Of a stretch of 64,000 nt of DNA, positions 9,707 through 23,222 are shown in pieces; position 1 is the first letter of the stretch, and each line of letters starts with the position of its first letter. The notes under the pieces were generated by a model, which saw nothing but the letters and a program-made list of their open reading frames with translations, did no database searches and was not told where the DNA came from. Made by a program: the position numbers and the translations under genes. Location of the stretch: NCBI RefSeq assembly GCF_000499845.2, contig NC_023749.2, forward strand, positions 43,582,177 through 43,646,176. Reading direction: 5' to 3'. This stretch comes from Phaseolus vulgaris. Its lineage: Eukaryota; Streptophyta; Magnoliopsida; Fabales; Fabaceae.

Positions 9707-11578
9707 GACTAAAACTTTGTGTGTAGAAGTATTTTACCTTGAGAAAAATTTAGGGAAGTCAAAGAAGGTAGTCTTCCAGGTAAGGGAGGTGAGTCACAGT
9801 GGACTACTTAAATACCAAGCCTTTGCCTTAGCCAAAAACTATCCCTCAATGTCTTCACACAAAGCTTTCTCTTAGTAAACCACTTGGAACACAATTAAGT
9901 TGAGAAATCAGATTTTAATGCAAGACAACAATGCATGCTAACTAATTAACAAAGCTAGACGGTTTTTTACAAAACTTAAACAAAATTAAACATGCAAAAC
10001 GTATCTATGAAAGCAAAAGAAAAGCAATTACAAACAAGCAACAAATTACTAAGCAAAATAACTATGCTATTCGGCCCTAGGTGAGGCTTCTTGGACACTT
10101 TGAGCCCTCGAAGACACACTCACCGTCTAAAACGTAATTTAAAAGAGGTAATTAACAATAATCCAAGTTGTAAAGGAGATAAGAAAACTCCCTTTGTTGT
10201 TCCTCTTTTTGGTTAGTGCACTTTCTTTGTTGTCTTGATTGTTGATCTTCTAGGTGTTTGTAGTGTTTGTTTCAAGAAACTTGTTTCGGCCTTAGCTTGA
10301 CTCCTCCTTAGAAAGTTGGCTTTAATTCTCCAATTTCCAGCACCTATTCACAAGGGCTTAGCCTTAAATCAAGTCAATTTCCATGCACATAAGCACCAAG
10401 AGAGAATTAATTTCCAGCACCCATAAAAGAGAGGTCAAGAAACAAAAGCAAGAAGCAAATTTAATTGAAAGAAAACAGTACCACCAAAAGGATTTATAAT
10501 ATGACAACTTAGAAAGAGATTCAAGGAATTAAAGCAAATAATTAAAGGTACTCAATAAAAGTTGGCACACAAAAGGAATTCCTAAAGAAAAGCACTAGAT
10601 TAGATGACCAAATAAAAAAAACAGCACCACTGGAAAATGTTGTGGGCCAGAAAACAGTTTTGTTCCCCGATTTATGCTGAGCTGTAATTGTAAAATTTGT
10701 TTCTGAAATTTGGATACAAGAAAATTCAGGATCTTAGCTAAATTTTGGCTTTGGAATCACCTAAAACGCATGCACCATTTTTTTTTAATAATTTTTGCAA
10801 ATTTGGTGTGCAGTTAGGCCAGCTGGAACGCTCAAGATTCGCACTCTGATTTTGTGAGATTTATCATTTTTTTTCTGTTGCTTCTTTTGACCTCATTCTT
10901 TTTTTGTCTTTTCTATATCACCTTAAACTTGCATTTTCCAGAAATTCAGAATTTTCCTATGGGTAGAAAAATTTTGTTAAACAAAACAGCCCAGAACAGA
11001 GAGGTGATACAGGGGAAATCTGGAAAACTGGAAGAAAACAGCAAGATAACCAAAATTAACACAATGGAAATGTGAGAATGGAAATTGTGTATGAACTAAG
11101 ACACAATTATGAACACAAACTAAAAATAAAAAGCACCAAAGGATCAAAATAACAGCAGATTAAAGCAATATAAAGAGACCCAAAACAAGAAACAATCAAG
11201 CCAAAAAAATAGGACTACTAAGAATTGATGACAATATGGTTGAACATGACTTGACAAAACATGTATAGATTCAGAAAATTAAAGACTCAAAGCATAATAT
11301 GAAGCAAAATAATGAAAGCAATAAAGACTCAAAGCCTAAAACAAAATAGCAACACAAAGGTGTATGGAATCCTATCACAAATTGCACAAGAACTTGTTCA
11401 AGATCAAATGAACAAGAGTGCTTGGGTTGGATCTTCCACAAAGCACACCAAGAACAAATTAAAATATAAAAACAGCAAGACAAGTAAGGAATTGAAATGA
11501 CAAAGATGAAATAAAGAAGAACTGAAATTAAAAAGACAAGCTACTCATCTTGAAGAACCAAAAGCTCATGATACCAAA
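9707..11578 (-). other. B1 5' leader, non-coding
   Basis: 1.87 kb of AT-rich sequence between the 5' LTR and the ORF, collinear in part with the leaders of B2 and B3. I see no supported gene. It probably holds packaging signals (inference). Confidence 0.7.
11569..11576 (-). other. B1 primer binding site core
   Basis: TGGTATCA on the minus strand, two bases inside the 5' LTR and followed by TGAGC. It matches the start of the initiator-tRNA-Met site (TGGTATCAGAGC) with one extra T. Confidence 0.75.
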
Positions 11579-12278
11579 TGATGGCATTTCATGTGTTCTT
11601 CTTGAATCAAAGTAGTAAAATGGATGCCGAAGCAATGGGTGAGTGAAACAAAGCCCTCCTAGGAGTTGTGATGGCTTTGAAGGTGCATGATGAGTATGAA
11701 TTAGAGAGGTTCGGCCAGCTCTATGAAGAAAGGTGAAGGAAGTGAAGTTTATAGCCTAGATTTCTAGGAGAAGTATAGCTAGTGCACAAAATGGGCAGCA
11801 TAACAATACTCAAATAAACTTGAAAATACAAGGTGTAGGCTCCTCCTTTTATAGGCTAAGGAGGACCATAATGCAACCCTAATGCTAGCCAAATGAAATG
11901 TAAATGTGAAGCACATGGGTGCACATGGCACATGGGTGCACAAATGAGCACATGGGGAGGGGTGTGTCTAGTTTTTTTATGTTCACCCCCTCCATGGGCT
12001 TTCTAGACCGGCCTTGGTAAATTTAGAGGTTTTTTTAGAAACTCTAAGTTTACCTAGGTTGGTGTTTTAGGTGCCAAAATTAATTCTGAGAAAATTACAA
12101 ATAAAGTTCCTATGCTAATTTTGACAAGAAATTAAAGTCTACTCTACACTAGAGTTTATGGCATTTGAACATGTAAAAGAACGTCTTCTTGGATCCTCTT
12201 GGCCATAACTCTATGGTTGGCCCAAATCTACCCTTTGGTGGGCTTGCATGTGGGCTTGTGCTTGGGCCTCTTCCATCA
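11579..12278 (-). repeat. B1 5' LTR
   Basis: 700 bp, with TATAAAAG at 11853-11846 on the minus strand. It is the source promoter for B1 RNA. Confidence 0.95.
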
Positions 12279-12283
12279 AGAGA
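12279..12283 (+). repeat. Target-site duplication of B1, right (agaga)
   Basis: Matches 7099-7103 exactly. Confidence 0.95.
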
Positions 12284-12898
12284 AATATCCTAAGTTACTC
12301 TGCAAGGGCGTGACTTGGGCACACAAAGAGAAGCGCTAGAGCCCTTCCAGAAAATGACACGTGGGTGGCTAGATGTGTGTTGCAGGCCTCCACGTGTCGT
12401 CTTCTGAGAGGGGTGCGGTCCAGACAAAAGAGCACTCCGTACCACTAAGGGTACAGACAGGCGCAGCCAAGCGCAGAGACGCGCAGACATACACAGACTC
12501 TCACGCTCCCACTGCTGATTCTGAAGGTACGCCTTCTCTGAAAAGCATAACAAGCTTCTGACACATGCCAGAAAAGCATAACAGAATGCTGTTATGCCCA
12601 AAAAGCAGGGAGAGAGGCATAAAAGAGAGGATCAGGGTGAGAGTGAGGGAGAGGAAAAAACAGAGCAAGAGTTTTTCACACACACTACTAGTTTTTCTAG
12701 TCTTTGGTGGTTCTGTGGACTAACTTGATCGTCGGAGTGCAAACGGCCGCTAGAGGCGCCGTCTGTGTGTTTTGCAGGTCACGTTTGGAGATCCAAGAGA
12801 AGGTTCTGAGGGTGATCCTGTAGAAAACGCCAGTCGCGTAGGCGGGACCAAGGGTGCTACGAAGCGATTTCTCCACGTTCGAGTTGCCGGCAGGATCA
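12284..12898 (+). mobile_element. A1 3' LTR, right part
   Basis: Continues the LTR split by B1. It carries two further CACGTG boxes (12358, 12391) and ends GGCAGGATCA at 12898, where satellite begins. The same GGCAGGATCA end is found in the A2 and A3 LTRs. Confidence 0.85.
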
Positions 12899-15800
12899 AA
12901 AACACTTGTGCTATCTTTGAAAACCAATTCCATGTGTTCAAATTGTGTTTTCATATGTTCAATATTTCTTTTACAATCTTAGTCTATTAATTGATTGAAA
13001 CACTTATGAATATCGTTGAAAAACAATCTCATGTGGTAAAATTGTCTTTTCGTATGTTCTAAGGTATATTAATTCATTCAAACAACTAGGATACACCCTT
13101 GAAAAACCATTTCATGTGTTCAAATTGTATTTTGATATGTTTAATATTTCTTTTACAACCTAAGGTCTATTCATTAATTGAAACACTTATGATATCTTTG
13201 AAAAACAATTTCACGTGTTAAAATTGTGTTTTGATATGTTTAATACTTCTTTCATTTACAATCTAAGGTTTTATAACCTAGGAAACTATAAGAAAGTGAA
13301 TGTTCTGTATAATAATAGTTTATTAAAAGTATCTTAACTATTGAAAACAAGCGTATTACTTAACTAAATGTTTGCAACTTGTTCTTTTCTTTTCGCTATT
13401 AAATGATTGAAAACACTTATGATATCTTTGAAAACCAATTCCATGTGTTCAAATTGTGTTTTGATATGTTCAATATTTCTTTTACAATCTTAGTCTATTA
13501 ATTGATTGAAACACTTATGAATATCGTTGAAAAACAATCTCATGTGTTAAAATTGTGTTTTCGTATGTTGTAAGGTCTATTAATTGATTCAAACACCTAG
13601 GATACACCCTTGAAAAACCATTTCATGTGTTCAAATTGTATTTTGATATGCTTAATACTTCTTTTACAACCTAAGGTCTATTCATTGATTGAAACACTTA
13701 TGATATCTTTGAAAAACAATTTCACGTGTTAAAATTGTGTTTTGATATGTTTAATACTTCTTTCATTTACAATCTCAGGTTTTATAACCTAGGAAACTAT
13801 AAGAAAGTGAATGTTCTGTATAATAATAGTTTATTAAAGGTATGTTAACTATTGAAAATAAGCGTATTACTTAACTAAATGTTTGCAACTTCTTCTTTTC
13901 TTTTCGCTATTAATTGATTGAAAACACTTATGATATCTTTGAAAACCAATTCCATGTGTTCAAATTGTGTTTTGATATGTTCAATATTTCTTTTACAATC
14001 TTAGTCTATTAATTGATTGAAACACTTATGAATATCGTTGAAAAACAATCTCATGTGTTAAAATTGTGTTTTCGTATGTTGTAAGGTCTATTAATTGATT
14101 CAAACACCTAGGATACACCCTTCAAAAACCATTTCATGTGTTCAAATTGTATTTTGATATGCTTAATACTTCTTTTACAACCTAAGGTCTATTCATTGAT
14201 TGAAACACTTATGATATCTTTGAAAAACAATTTCACGTGTTAAAATTGTGTTTTGATATGTTTAATACTTCTTCCATTTACAATCTAAGGTTTTATAACC
14301 TAGGAAACTATAAGAAAGTGAATGTTCTGTATAATAATAGTTTATTAAAAGTATCTTAACTATTGAAAACAAGCGTATTACTTAACTTAATGTTTGCAAC
14401 TTGTTCTTTTCTTTTCGCTATTAATTGATAGAAAACACTTATGATATCTTTGAAAACCAATTCCAAGTGTTCAAATTGTGTTTTGATATGTTCAATATTT
14501 CTTTTACAATCTTAGTCTATTAATTGATTGAAACACTTATGAATATCGTTGAAAAACAATCTCATGTGTTAAAATTGTGTTTTCGTATGTTGTAAGGTCT
14601 ATTAATTGATTCAAACACCTAGGATACACCCTTGAAAAACCATTTCATGTGTTCAAATTGTATTTTGATATGTTTAATACTTCTTTTACAACCTAAGGTC
14701 TATTCATTGATTGAAACACTTATGATATCTTTGAAAAACAATTTCACGTGTTAAAATTGTGTTTTGATATGTTTAATACTTCCTTCACTTACAATCTCAT
14801 GTTTTATAACTTATGAAACTATAAGAAAGTGAATGTTCTGTATAATAATAGTTTATTAAAGGTATGTTAACTATTGAAAACAAGCGTATAACTTAACTAA
14901 ATGTTTGCAACTTCTTCTTTTCTTTTCGCTATTAATTGATTGAAAACACTTATGATATCTTTGAAAACCAATTCCATGTGTTCAAATTGTGTTTTGATAT
15001 GTTCAATATTTCTTTTACAATCTTAGTCTATTAATTGATTGAAACACTTATGAATATCGTTGAAAAACAATCTCATGTGTTAAAATTGTGTTTTCGTATG
15101 TTCTAAGGTCTATTAATTGATTCAAACACCTAGGATACACCCTTGAAAAACCATTTCATGTGTTCAAATTGTATTTTGATATGGTTAATACTTCTTTTAC
15201 AACTTAAGGTCTATTCATTGATTGAAACACTTATGATATATTTGATAAACAATTTCACGTGTTAAAATTGTGTTTTGATATGTTTAATACTTCTTTCATT
15301 TACAATCTAAGGTTTTATAACCTAGGAAACTATAAGAAAGTGAATGTTCTGTATAATAATAGTTTATTAAAAGTATCTTAACTATTGAAAACAAGCGTAT
15401 TACTTAACTAAATGTTTGCAACTTCTTCTTTTCTTTTCGCTATTAATTGATTGAAAACACTTATGATATCTTTGAAAACCAATTCCATGTGTTCAAATTG
15501 TGTTTTGATATGTTCAATATTTCTTTTACAATCTTAGTCTATTAATTGATTGAAACACTTATGAATATCGTTGAAAAACAATCTCATGTGTTAAAATTGT
15601 GTTTTCGTATGTTGTAAGGTCTATTAATTGATTCAAACACCTAGGATACACCCTTGAAAAACCATTTCATGTGTTCAAATTGTATTTTGATATGTTTAAT
15701 ACTTCTTTTACAACCTAAGGTCTATTCATTGATTGAAACACTTATGATATCTTTGAAAAACAATTTCACGTGTTAAAATTGTGTTTTGATATGTTTAATA

Positions 15801-18800
15801 CTTCTTCCATTTACAATCTAAGGTTTTATAACCTAGGAAACTATAAGAAAGTGAATGTTCTGTATAATAATAGTTTATTAAAAGTATCTTAACTATTGAA
15901 AACAAGCGTATTACTTAACTTAATGTTTGCAACTTGTTCTTTTCTTTTCGCTATTAATTGATAGAAAACACTTATGATATCTTTGAAAACCAATTCCAAG
16001 TGTTCAAATTGTGTTTTGATATGTTCAATATTTCTTTTACAATCTTAGTCTATTAATTGATTGAAACACTTATGAATATCGTTGAAAAACAATCTCATGT
16101 GTTAAAATTGTGTTTTCGTATGTTGTAAGGTCTATTAATTGATTCAAACACCTAGGATACACCCTTGAAAAACCATTTCAAGTGTTCAAATTGTATTTTG
16201 ATATGGTTAATACTTCTTTTACAACCTAAGGTCTATTCATTGATTGAAACACTTATGATATCTTTGATAAACAATTTCAGGTGTTAAAATTGTGTTTTGA
16301 TATGTTTAATACTTCTTTCATTTACAATCTAAGGTTTTATAACCTAGGAAACTATAAGAAAGTGAATGATCTGTATAATAATAGTTTATTAAAAGTATCT
16401 TAACTATTGAAAACAAGCGTATTACTTAACTAAATGTTTGCAACTTCTTCTTTTCTTTTCGCTATTAATTGATTGAAAACACTTATGATATCTTTGAAAA
16501 CCAATTCCATGTGTTCAAATTGTGTTTTGATATGTTCAATATTTCTTTTACAATCTTAGTCTATTAATTGATTGAAACACTTATGAATATCGTTGAAAAA
16601 CAATCTCATGTGTTAAAATTGTGTTTTCGTATGTTGTAAGGTCTATTAATTGATTCAAACACCTAGGATACACCCTTGAAAAACCATTTCATGTGTTCAA
16701 ATTGTATTTTGATATGGTTAATACTTCTTTTACAACCTAAGGTCTATTCATTGATTGAAACACTTATGATATCTTTGATAAACAATTTCACGTGTTAAAA
16801 TTGTGTTTTGATATGTTTAATAATTCTTTCATTTAGAATCTAAGATTTTATAACCTAGGAAACTATAAGAAAGTGAATGTTCTGTATAATAATAGTTTAT
16901 TAAAAGTATCTTAACTATTGAAAACAAGCGTATTACTTAACTTAATATTTGCAACTTGTTGTTTTCTTTTCGCTATTAATTGATAGAAAACACTTATGAT
17001 ATCTTTGAAAACCAATTCCATGTGTTCAAATTGTGATTTGATATGTTCAATATTTCTTTTACAATCTTAGTCTATTAATTGATTAAAACACTTATGAATA
17101 TCGTTGTAAAACAATCTCATGTGTTAAAATTGTGTTTTCGTATGTTGTAAGGTCTATTAATTGATTCAAACACCTAGGATACACCCTTGAAAAACCATTT
17201 CATGTGTTCAAATTGTATTTTGATATGTTTAATACTTCTTCTACAACCTAAGGTCTATTCATTGATTGAAACACTTATGATATCTTTGAAAAACAATTTC
17301 ACGTGTTAAAATTGTGTTTTGATATGTTTAATACTTCTTTCATTTACAATCTAAGGTTTTATAACCTAGGAAACTATAAGAAAGTGAATGTTCTGTATAA
17401 TAATAGTTTATTAAAAGTATCTTAACTATTGAAAACAAGCGTATTACTTAACTTAATGTTTGCAACTTGTTCTTTTCTTTTCGCTATTAATTGATAGAAA
17501 ACACTTATGATATCTTTGAAAACCAATTCCATGTGTTCAAATTGTGTTTTGATATGTTCAATATTTCTTTTACAATCTTAGTCTATTAATTGATTAAAAC
17601 ACTTATGAATATCGTTGAAAAACAATCTCATGTATTAAAATTGTGTTTTCGTATGTTGTAAGGTCTATTAATTGATTCAAACACCTAGGATACACCCTTG
17701 AAAAACCATTTCATGTGTTCAAATTGTATTTTGATATGTTTAATACTTCTTTTACAACCTAAGGTCTATTCATTGATTGAAACACTTATGATATCTTTGA
17801 AAAACAATTTCACGTGTTAAAATTGTGTTTTGATATGTTTAATACTTCTTTCATTTACAATCTCAGGTTTTATAACCTAGGAAACTATAAGAAAGTGAAT
17901 GTTCTGTATAATAATAGTTTATTAAAAGTATCTTAACTATTGAAAACAAGCGTATTACTTAACTTAATATTTGCAACTTGTTGTTTTCTTTTCGCTATTA
18001 ATTGATAGAAAACACTTATGATATCTTTGAAAACCAATTCCATGTGTTCAAATTGTGTTTTGATATGTTCAATATTTCTTTTACAATCTTAGTCTATTAA
18101 TTGATTAAAACACTTATGAATATCGTTGAAAAACAATCTCATGTGTTAAAATTGTGTTTTCGTATGTTGTAAGGTCTATTAATTGATTCAAACACCTAAG
18201 ATACACCCTTGAAAAACCATTTCATGTGTTCAAATTGTATTTTGATATGTTTAATACTTCTTTTACAACCTAAGGTCTATTCATTGATTGAAACACTTAT
18301 GATATCTTTGAAAAACAATTTCACGTGTTAAAATTGTGTTTTGATATGTTTAATACTTCTTTCATTTACAATCTCAGGTTTTATAACCTAGGAAACTATA
18401 AGAAAGTGAATGTTCTGTATAATAATAGTTTATTAAAAGTATCTTAACTATTGAAAACAAGCGTATTACTTAACTTAATGTTTGCAACTTGTTCTTTTCT
18501 TTTCGCTATTAATTGATAGAAAACACTTATGATATCTTTGAAAACCAATTCCATGTGTTCAAATTGTGTTTTGATATGTTCAATATTTCTTTTACAATCT
18601 TAGTCTATTAATTGATTAAAACACTTATGAATATCGTTGAAAAACAATCTCATGTGTTAAAATTGTGTTTTCGTATGTTGTAAGGTCTATTAATTGATTC
18701 AAACACCTAGGATACACCCTTGAAAAACCATTTCATGTGTTCAATTTGTATTTTGATATGTTTAATACTTCTTTTACAACCTAAGGTCTATTCATTGATT

Positions 18801-20786
18801 GAAACACTTATGATATCGTTGAAAAACAATTTCACGTGTTAAAATTATGTTTTGATATGTTTAATACTTCTTTCATTTACAATCTCAGGTTTTATATCCT
18901 AGGAAACTATATGAAAGTGAATGTTCTGTATAATAATAGTTTATTAAAAGTATCTTAACTATTGAAAACAAGCGTATTACTTAACTAAATGTTTGCAACT
19001 TGTTATTTTCTTTTCGCTATTAATTGATTGAAAACACTTATGATATCTTTGAAAACCAATTCCATGTGATCAAATTGTGTTTTGATATGTTCAATATTTC
19101 TTTTACAATCGTAGTCTATTAATTGATTGAAACACTTATGAATATCGTTGAAAAACAATCTCATGTGTTAAAATTGTGTTTTCGTATGTTCTAAGGTCTA
19201 TTAATTGATTCAAACACCTAGGATACACCCTTGAAAAACCATTTCATGTGTTCAAATTGTATTTTGATATGGTTAATACTTCTTTTACAACCTAAGGTCT
19301 ATTCATTGATTGAAACACTTATGATATCTTTGATAAAAAATTTCAGGTGTTAAAATTGTGTTTTGATATGTTTAATACTTCTTTCATTTACAATCTAAGG
19401 TTTTATAACCTAGGAAACTATAAGAAAGTGAATGATCTGTATAATAATAGTTTATTAAAAGTATCTTAACTATTGAAAACAAGCGTATTACTTAACTTAA
19501 TGTTTGCAACTTGTTCTTTACTTTTCGCTATTAATTGATAGAAAACACTTATGATATCTTTGAAAACCAATTCCATGTGTTCAAATTGTGTTTTGATATG
19601 TTCAATATTTCTTTTACAATCTTAGTCTATTAATTGATTAAAACACTTATGAATATCGTTGAAAAACAATCTTATGTGTTAAAATTGTGTTTTCGTATGT
19701 TGTAAGGTCTATTAATTGATTCAAACACCTAGGATACACCCTTGAAAAACCATTTCATGTGTTCAAATTGTATTTTGATATGTTTAATACTTCTTTTACA
19801 ACCTAAGGTCTATTCATTGATTGAAACACTTATGATATCTTTGAAAAACAATTTCACGTGTTAAAATTGTGTTTTGATATGTTTAATACTTCTTTCATTT
19901 ACAATCTCAGGTTTTATAACCTAGGAAACTATAAGAAAGTGAATGTTCTGTATAATAATAGTTTATTAAAAGTATCTTAACTATTGACAACAAGCGTATT
20001 AGTTAACTAAATGTTTGCAACTTGTTATTTTCTTTTCGCTATTAATTGATTGAAAACACTTATGATATCTTTGAAAACCAATTCCATGTGTTCAAATTGT
20101 GTTTTGATATGTTCAATATTTCTTTTACAATCTTAGTCTATTAATTGATTGAAACACTTATGAATATCGTTGAAAAACAATCTCATGTGTTAAAATTGTG
20201 TTTTCGTATGTTCTAAGGTCTATTAATTGATTCAAACACCTAGGATACACCCTTGAAAAACCATTTCATGTGTTCAAATTGTATTTTGATATGGTTAATA
20301 CTTCTTTTACAACCTAAGGTCTATTCATTGATTGAAACACTTATGATATCTTTGATAAACAATTTCACGTGTTAAAATTGTGTTTTGATATGTTTAATAC
20401 TTCTTTCATTTACAATCTAAGGTTTTATAACCTAGGAAACTATAAGAAAGTGAATGTTCTGTATAATAATAGTTTATTAAAAGTATCTTAACTATTGAAA
20501 ACAAGCGTATTACTTAACTTAATGTTTGCAACTTGTTCTTTTCTTTTCGCTATTAATTGATAGAAAACACTTATGATATCTTTGAAAACCAATTCCATGT
20601 GTTCAAATTGTGTTTTGATATGTTCAATATTTCTTTTACAATCTTAGTCTATTAATTGATTGAAACACTTATGAATATCGTTGAAAAATAATCTCATGTG
20701 TTAAAATTGTGTTTTCGTATGTTGTAAGGTCTATTAATTGATTCAAACACCTAGGATACACCCTTGAAAAACCATTTCATGCGTTC
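12899..20786 (+). repeat. Satellite array 1, 511-bp monomer, about 15.4 copies
   Basis: The anchor agaaagtgaatg recurs at 13291, 13802, 14313, 14824 and 15335, exactly 511 bp apart, and the pattern continues to the LTR of A2. Each monomer holds four related subunits beginning gatt[g/c]a at spacings of 99, 82 and 101 bp, plus a 229-bp span containing the dyad AGGTTTTATAACCT. Variant bases near the anchor (cttgttctt, cttcttctt, ttgttgttt, ttgttattt) alternate in places, giving local dimers. There are no genes. I cannot name the family from memory. Confidence 0.95.
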
Positions 20787-21561
20787 TGTACCGCCCTGGT
20801 GGTCGGGAGCGATGACGTGGCACCCCACTACAGCATAGGCGTGTTGGCAAGGCGCCAGGTTGGCAAGAGGGAAGGAAGTCAGGGGGCTCGTGTAGTCGCC
20901 AGTTGTTATATTGGCGTGTTCCGATTTCCAGCTTACCAGAATCGGCGGTCACCAGGTTAAAGATGAAGTCGCCAGATGAAGGAGATCGCCAGAGCGAGCA
21001 CATCGCCAAAGATGAAGGAGAAACAGATGATGAAAGCGACCGGCGAGACCACAGGGAAGGTGTATGAAGACCCCTAACTCGCCAGTTCCAGTAGAGATCG
21101 CACTCCCAAGTTAGCTATGCACTGGGCAGTACCATGCATAAGTAACTTAGCCAAAATGAGAGTAGAAGCAGCGCCAAGTCAGGGAGCCTCCAGATGATGG
21201 CACGTGTACAGTTGGATGCGAGCCACGTGTCCAAGTCTGTAACTGCCAGGAGAGAGAAAGCTACCAGGTATATAAGAGTTCTTAACAAACTTTCTGAGGT
21301 ACGCACGTTCAGTTTATACACTTTACGCTTGCGAGTGATAGAGCTGACTGTGAGAGAGGATTTGCACGGTTCTTGTTCTCTTAGTATTTGGTGATACCGT
21401 CACTGACTTGAGCGTTGGAGTGCGATCGGCCGCAGCGGCGCCGTACTGTTTCTTTGCAGGTTCTTGAGGTAGATCCCGAAGAGGAACGGAGGTGAGAAGC
21501 GGTGCGCACGTCGATCCTTTGACGAGGCAGTTTCCAGCGTTCCGGTCAACAGGCAGGATCA
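20787..21561 (+). repeat. A2 5' LTR
   Basis: 775 bp, TGTACC to GGATCA. A TATATAAG box lies at 21269-21276, and CACGTG and CACGTGT motifs lie upstream of it. Its junction with the satellite is sharp at 20786/20787. Confidence 0.92.
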
Positions 21562-21564
21562 TCA

Positions 21565-21580
21565 GGCGCCCACCGTGGGG
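21565..21580 (+). other. A2 primer binding site
   Basis: GGCGCCCACCGTGGGG follows the LTR end and three bases (TCA). The site typical of plant Tat elements begins TGGCGCCC; here the first T is A. A3 has the same sequence. I do not assign the tRNA. Confidence 0.75.
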
Positions 21581-21969
21581 CCGTGTAAAACTTGCTCCCA
21601 TCCACAGCGTGAGTTTTTGGAGGTTTGCGAAGTTTTCTGCGTGGTTGTGTGCTGGTGCAACCATCGTTCGCTGTTTGTTTGATTTTCGTTCGGTGAATTT
21701 GCGTTTTGTACCGTTCGTTTGGCTTTTCGATCGGTGGAGTGAGGTTTTCTGCTGCTTACGCGCAATCTGTTTGGTGGAAGTTCGAGTTCTTTCGCTCGTT
21801 TGGTTGTCCGCGGGGAAACGTTGGTTTCTGGTGAAGTTGTGGTTTTCTTCGAAGGTTTACGGTGTTCTTGAGTTTTCTTGCGCAGTTTCGCGCTGTTTTC
21901 TCCGATTGATCGCTGATTCGATCGTGGTTGAAGTGTTGTTCGCTGCATTCCTGTGATTCACTGAAGTTC
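21581..21969 (+). other. A2 leader between PBS and gag
   Basis: About 390 bp of T- and G-rich leader, conserved in A3 (54745-55129, minus). No convincing separate gene is seen. The frame upstream of the gag ATG happens to be open from 21928. Confidence 0.6.
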
Positions 21970-23222
21970 ATGAGAAAAATGAGAAGCAATCGTTCAAGCC
22001 CCGTGGCGCCTGTCGCTGCTGAAGGCGACGCCGCCATGACCATGGCGCAGATGGCAGAGATGATGCACTCGTTGCAGGCAACTGTAGAAGCCTCACGCGT
22101 AGAGCAGGCAAGAATACATGAGGACCTGGTCGCCTCTCGCGCCAGGAACGAGGAGCTTAGCAAGGTGACTGAGGAGCTGCGTCAAGCTCTTCGGGAGCAG
22201 CAAGGACGTTCTTCTGCTGAAGAGGTGGCGCCGTCGACGCCACCTCGTGTTTTCCCAATGCCTTTTGTTCAGGCGATTACTGACACGCCTATTCCCACGA
22301 GCGTGGTTCCGGTTAAGGCTGTCTTTACCGGCGTGGAGGATCCAGAGGCTCATCTGACCACGTTCCATACGCAGATGATGCTGTCGGGAGGGTCAGACGC
22401 CGTCTACTGCAAGATGTTCGTGAGTACGCTCCAGGGAACGGCGATGGAGTGGTTTGTGAGCCTGCCTAACGGCCACATAACCAATTTTCAACAGTTCTCG
22501 AAGATCTTTGTCGAGCAGTACATTGTGAATAAGGCACCGCCCAGGGTGTCTTATGATCTGTTTGACATAAGGCAGTTCCATGGGGAGTCCCTCAGAGACT
22601 ACCTAAATCGCTTTGGAGCGCAGATGTTCAGATCGCCGGGCTAAGGATGAAGAAATGCTGGTCTATGCCTTCAAGAAGGGCATGCAGCCAGGACCATTCT
22701 GTGAGGCCTTGATCAGGGCTCACCCCGCGACGTTTGCTGAAGTCAGGCGACTTGCGGTGGCTCACATCGCCGACGAGAGTGAAGTCGTCGAGAAGAGAGG
22801 CAGCGTGGCTCCCGCCAGGCCACGCGCCCAGACCAGGATCCAGCCGCAGAGGGTGCTGGAAACGGCGGCGGCGGCCAGAAAGGACCAGAGGACTCGCCAT
22901 CCTTACGACAGGAGGAACAAGGGAAGGAGCCAGGGGCGCCAGCAACCAGCACGCCGGGAATACAATCGCCCGCCTAAGCACAAGTTTGTCATGGGATTAG
23001 CGGATCTAATCGCCATTCCTAATATCTCTGCTAGGTTGAAAGCGCCTGAGAAGGTGGGCGACAAGGTGCTGGGGTCAAAGCCGGACGCCTGGTGCGAGTT
23101 CCGCCAATGTTTTGGCCACACCTTGGACTCGTGTTTGTCTTTGGGATATCAGCTCGACGATCTGGTTAAGAGCGGGTTCCTAAATGACTATCTGCTGGAC
23201 AGGAGGACGGGGGGAGCGTCGA
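21970..23222 (+). pseudogene. A2 gag, frameshifted and split by B2
   Basis: The start MRKMRSNRSS at 21970 matches A3. An N-terminal coiled coil (about residues 20-75) is followed by the retrotransposon Gag core (MEWFVSLPNGHITNF, SLRDYLNRFGAQM). One extra base near 22641 (ccgggctaagg against ccggccaagg in A3) shifts the frame; the rest continues in another frame to 23222. A Tat-type zinc-binding motif follows, but its first His is Arg (CEFRQCFGHTLDSC; A3 has CEFHQC). B2 then interrupts the codon run GGA GCG TCG A, which resumes at 28863 after the duplicated gtcga. Confidence 0.85.
23218..23222 (+). repeat. Target-site duplication of B2, left (gtcga)
   Basis: Identical to 28858-28862. Removing B2 and one copy restores the uninterrupted A3-like reading. 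Confidence 0.95.

Larger units (their letters stand above)
7104..12278 (-). mobile_element. Element B1: non-autonomous chromovirus-like LTR retrotransposon
   Basis: A complete 5175-bp insertion in minus orientation with two 700-bp LTRs, PBS, leader, one long ORF and a PPT, bounded by agaga repeats. It splits the A1 3' LTR. Reverse transcriptase and RNase H are absent, so it must have moved with enzymes from another element. The LTRs differ at only four positions, so the insertion is young. Confidence 0.95.

Noticed and set aside
12290..12990. Small frames and TATA-like sequence (cataaaag near 12619) that could suggest a host gene beside the satellite
   Set aside because: The segment is the right part of the A1 3' LTR ending GGCAGGATCA; the frames are short and not conserved.
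12899..20786. Regularly spaced repeats that could suggest a CRISPR-like array
   Set aside because: Contiguous 511-bp monomers without unique spacers in a plant genome; this is satellite DNA.
20743..21009. 88-codon minus-strand frame across the satellite/LTR junction
   Set aside because: It spans an insertion junction and has no family support.
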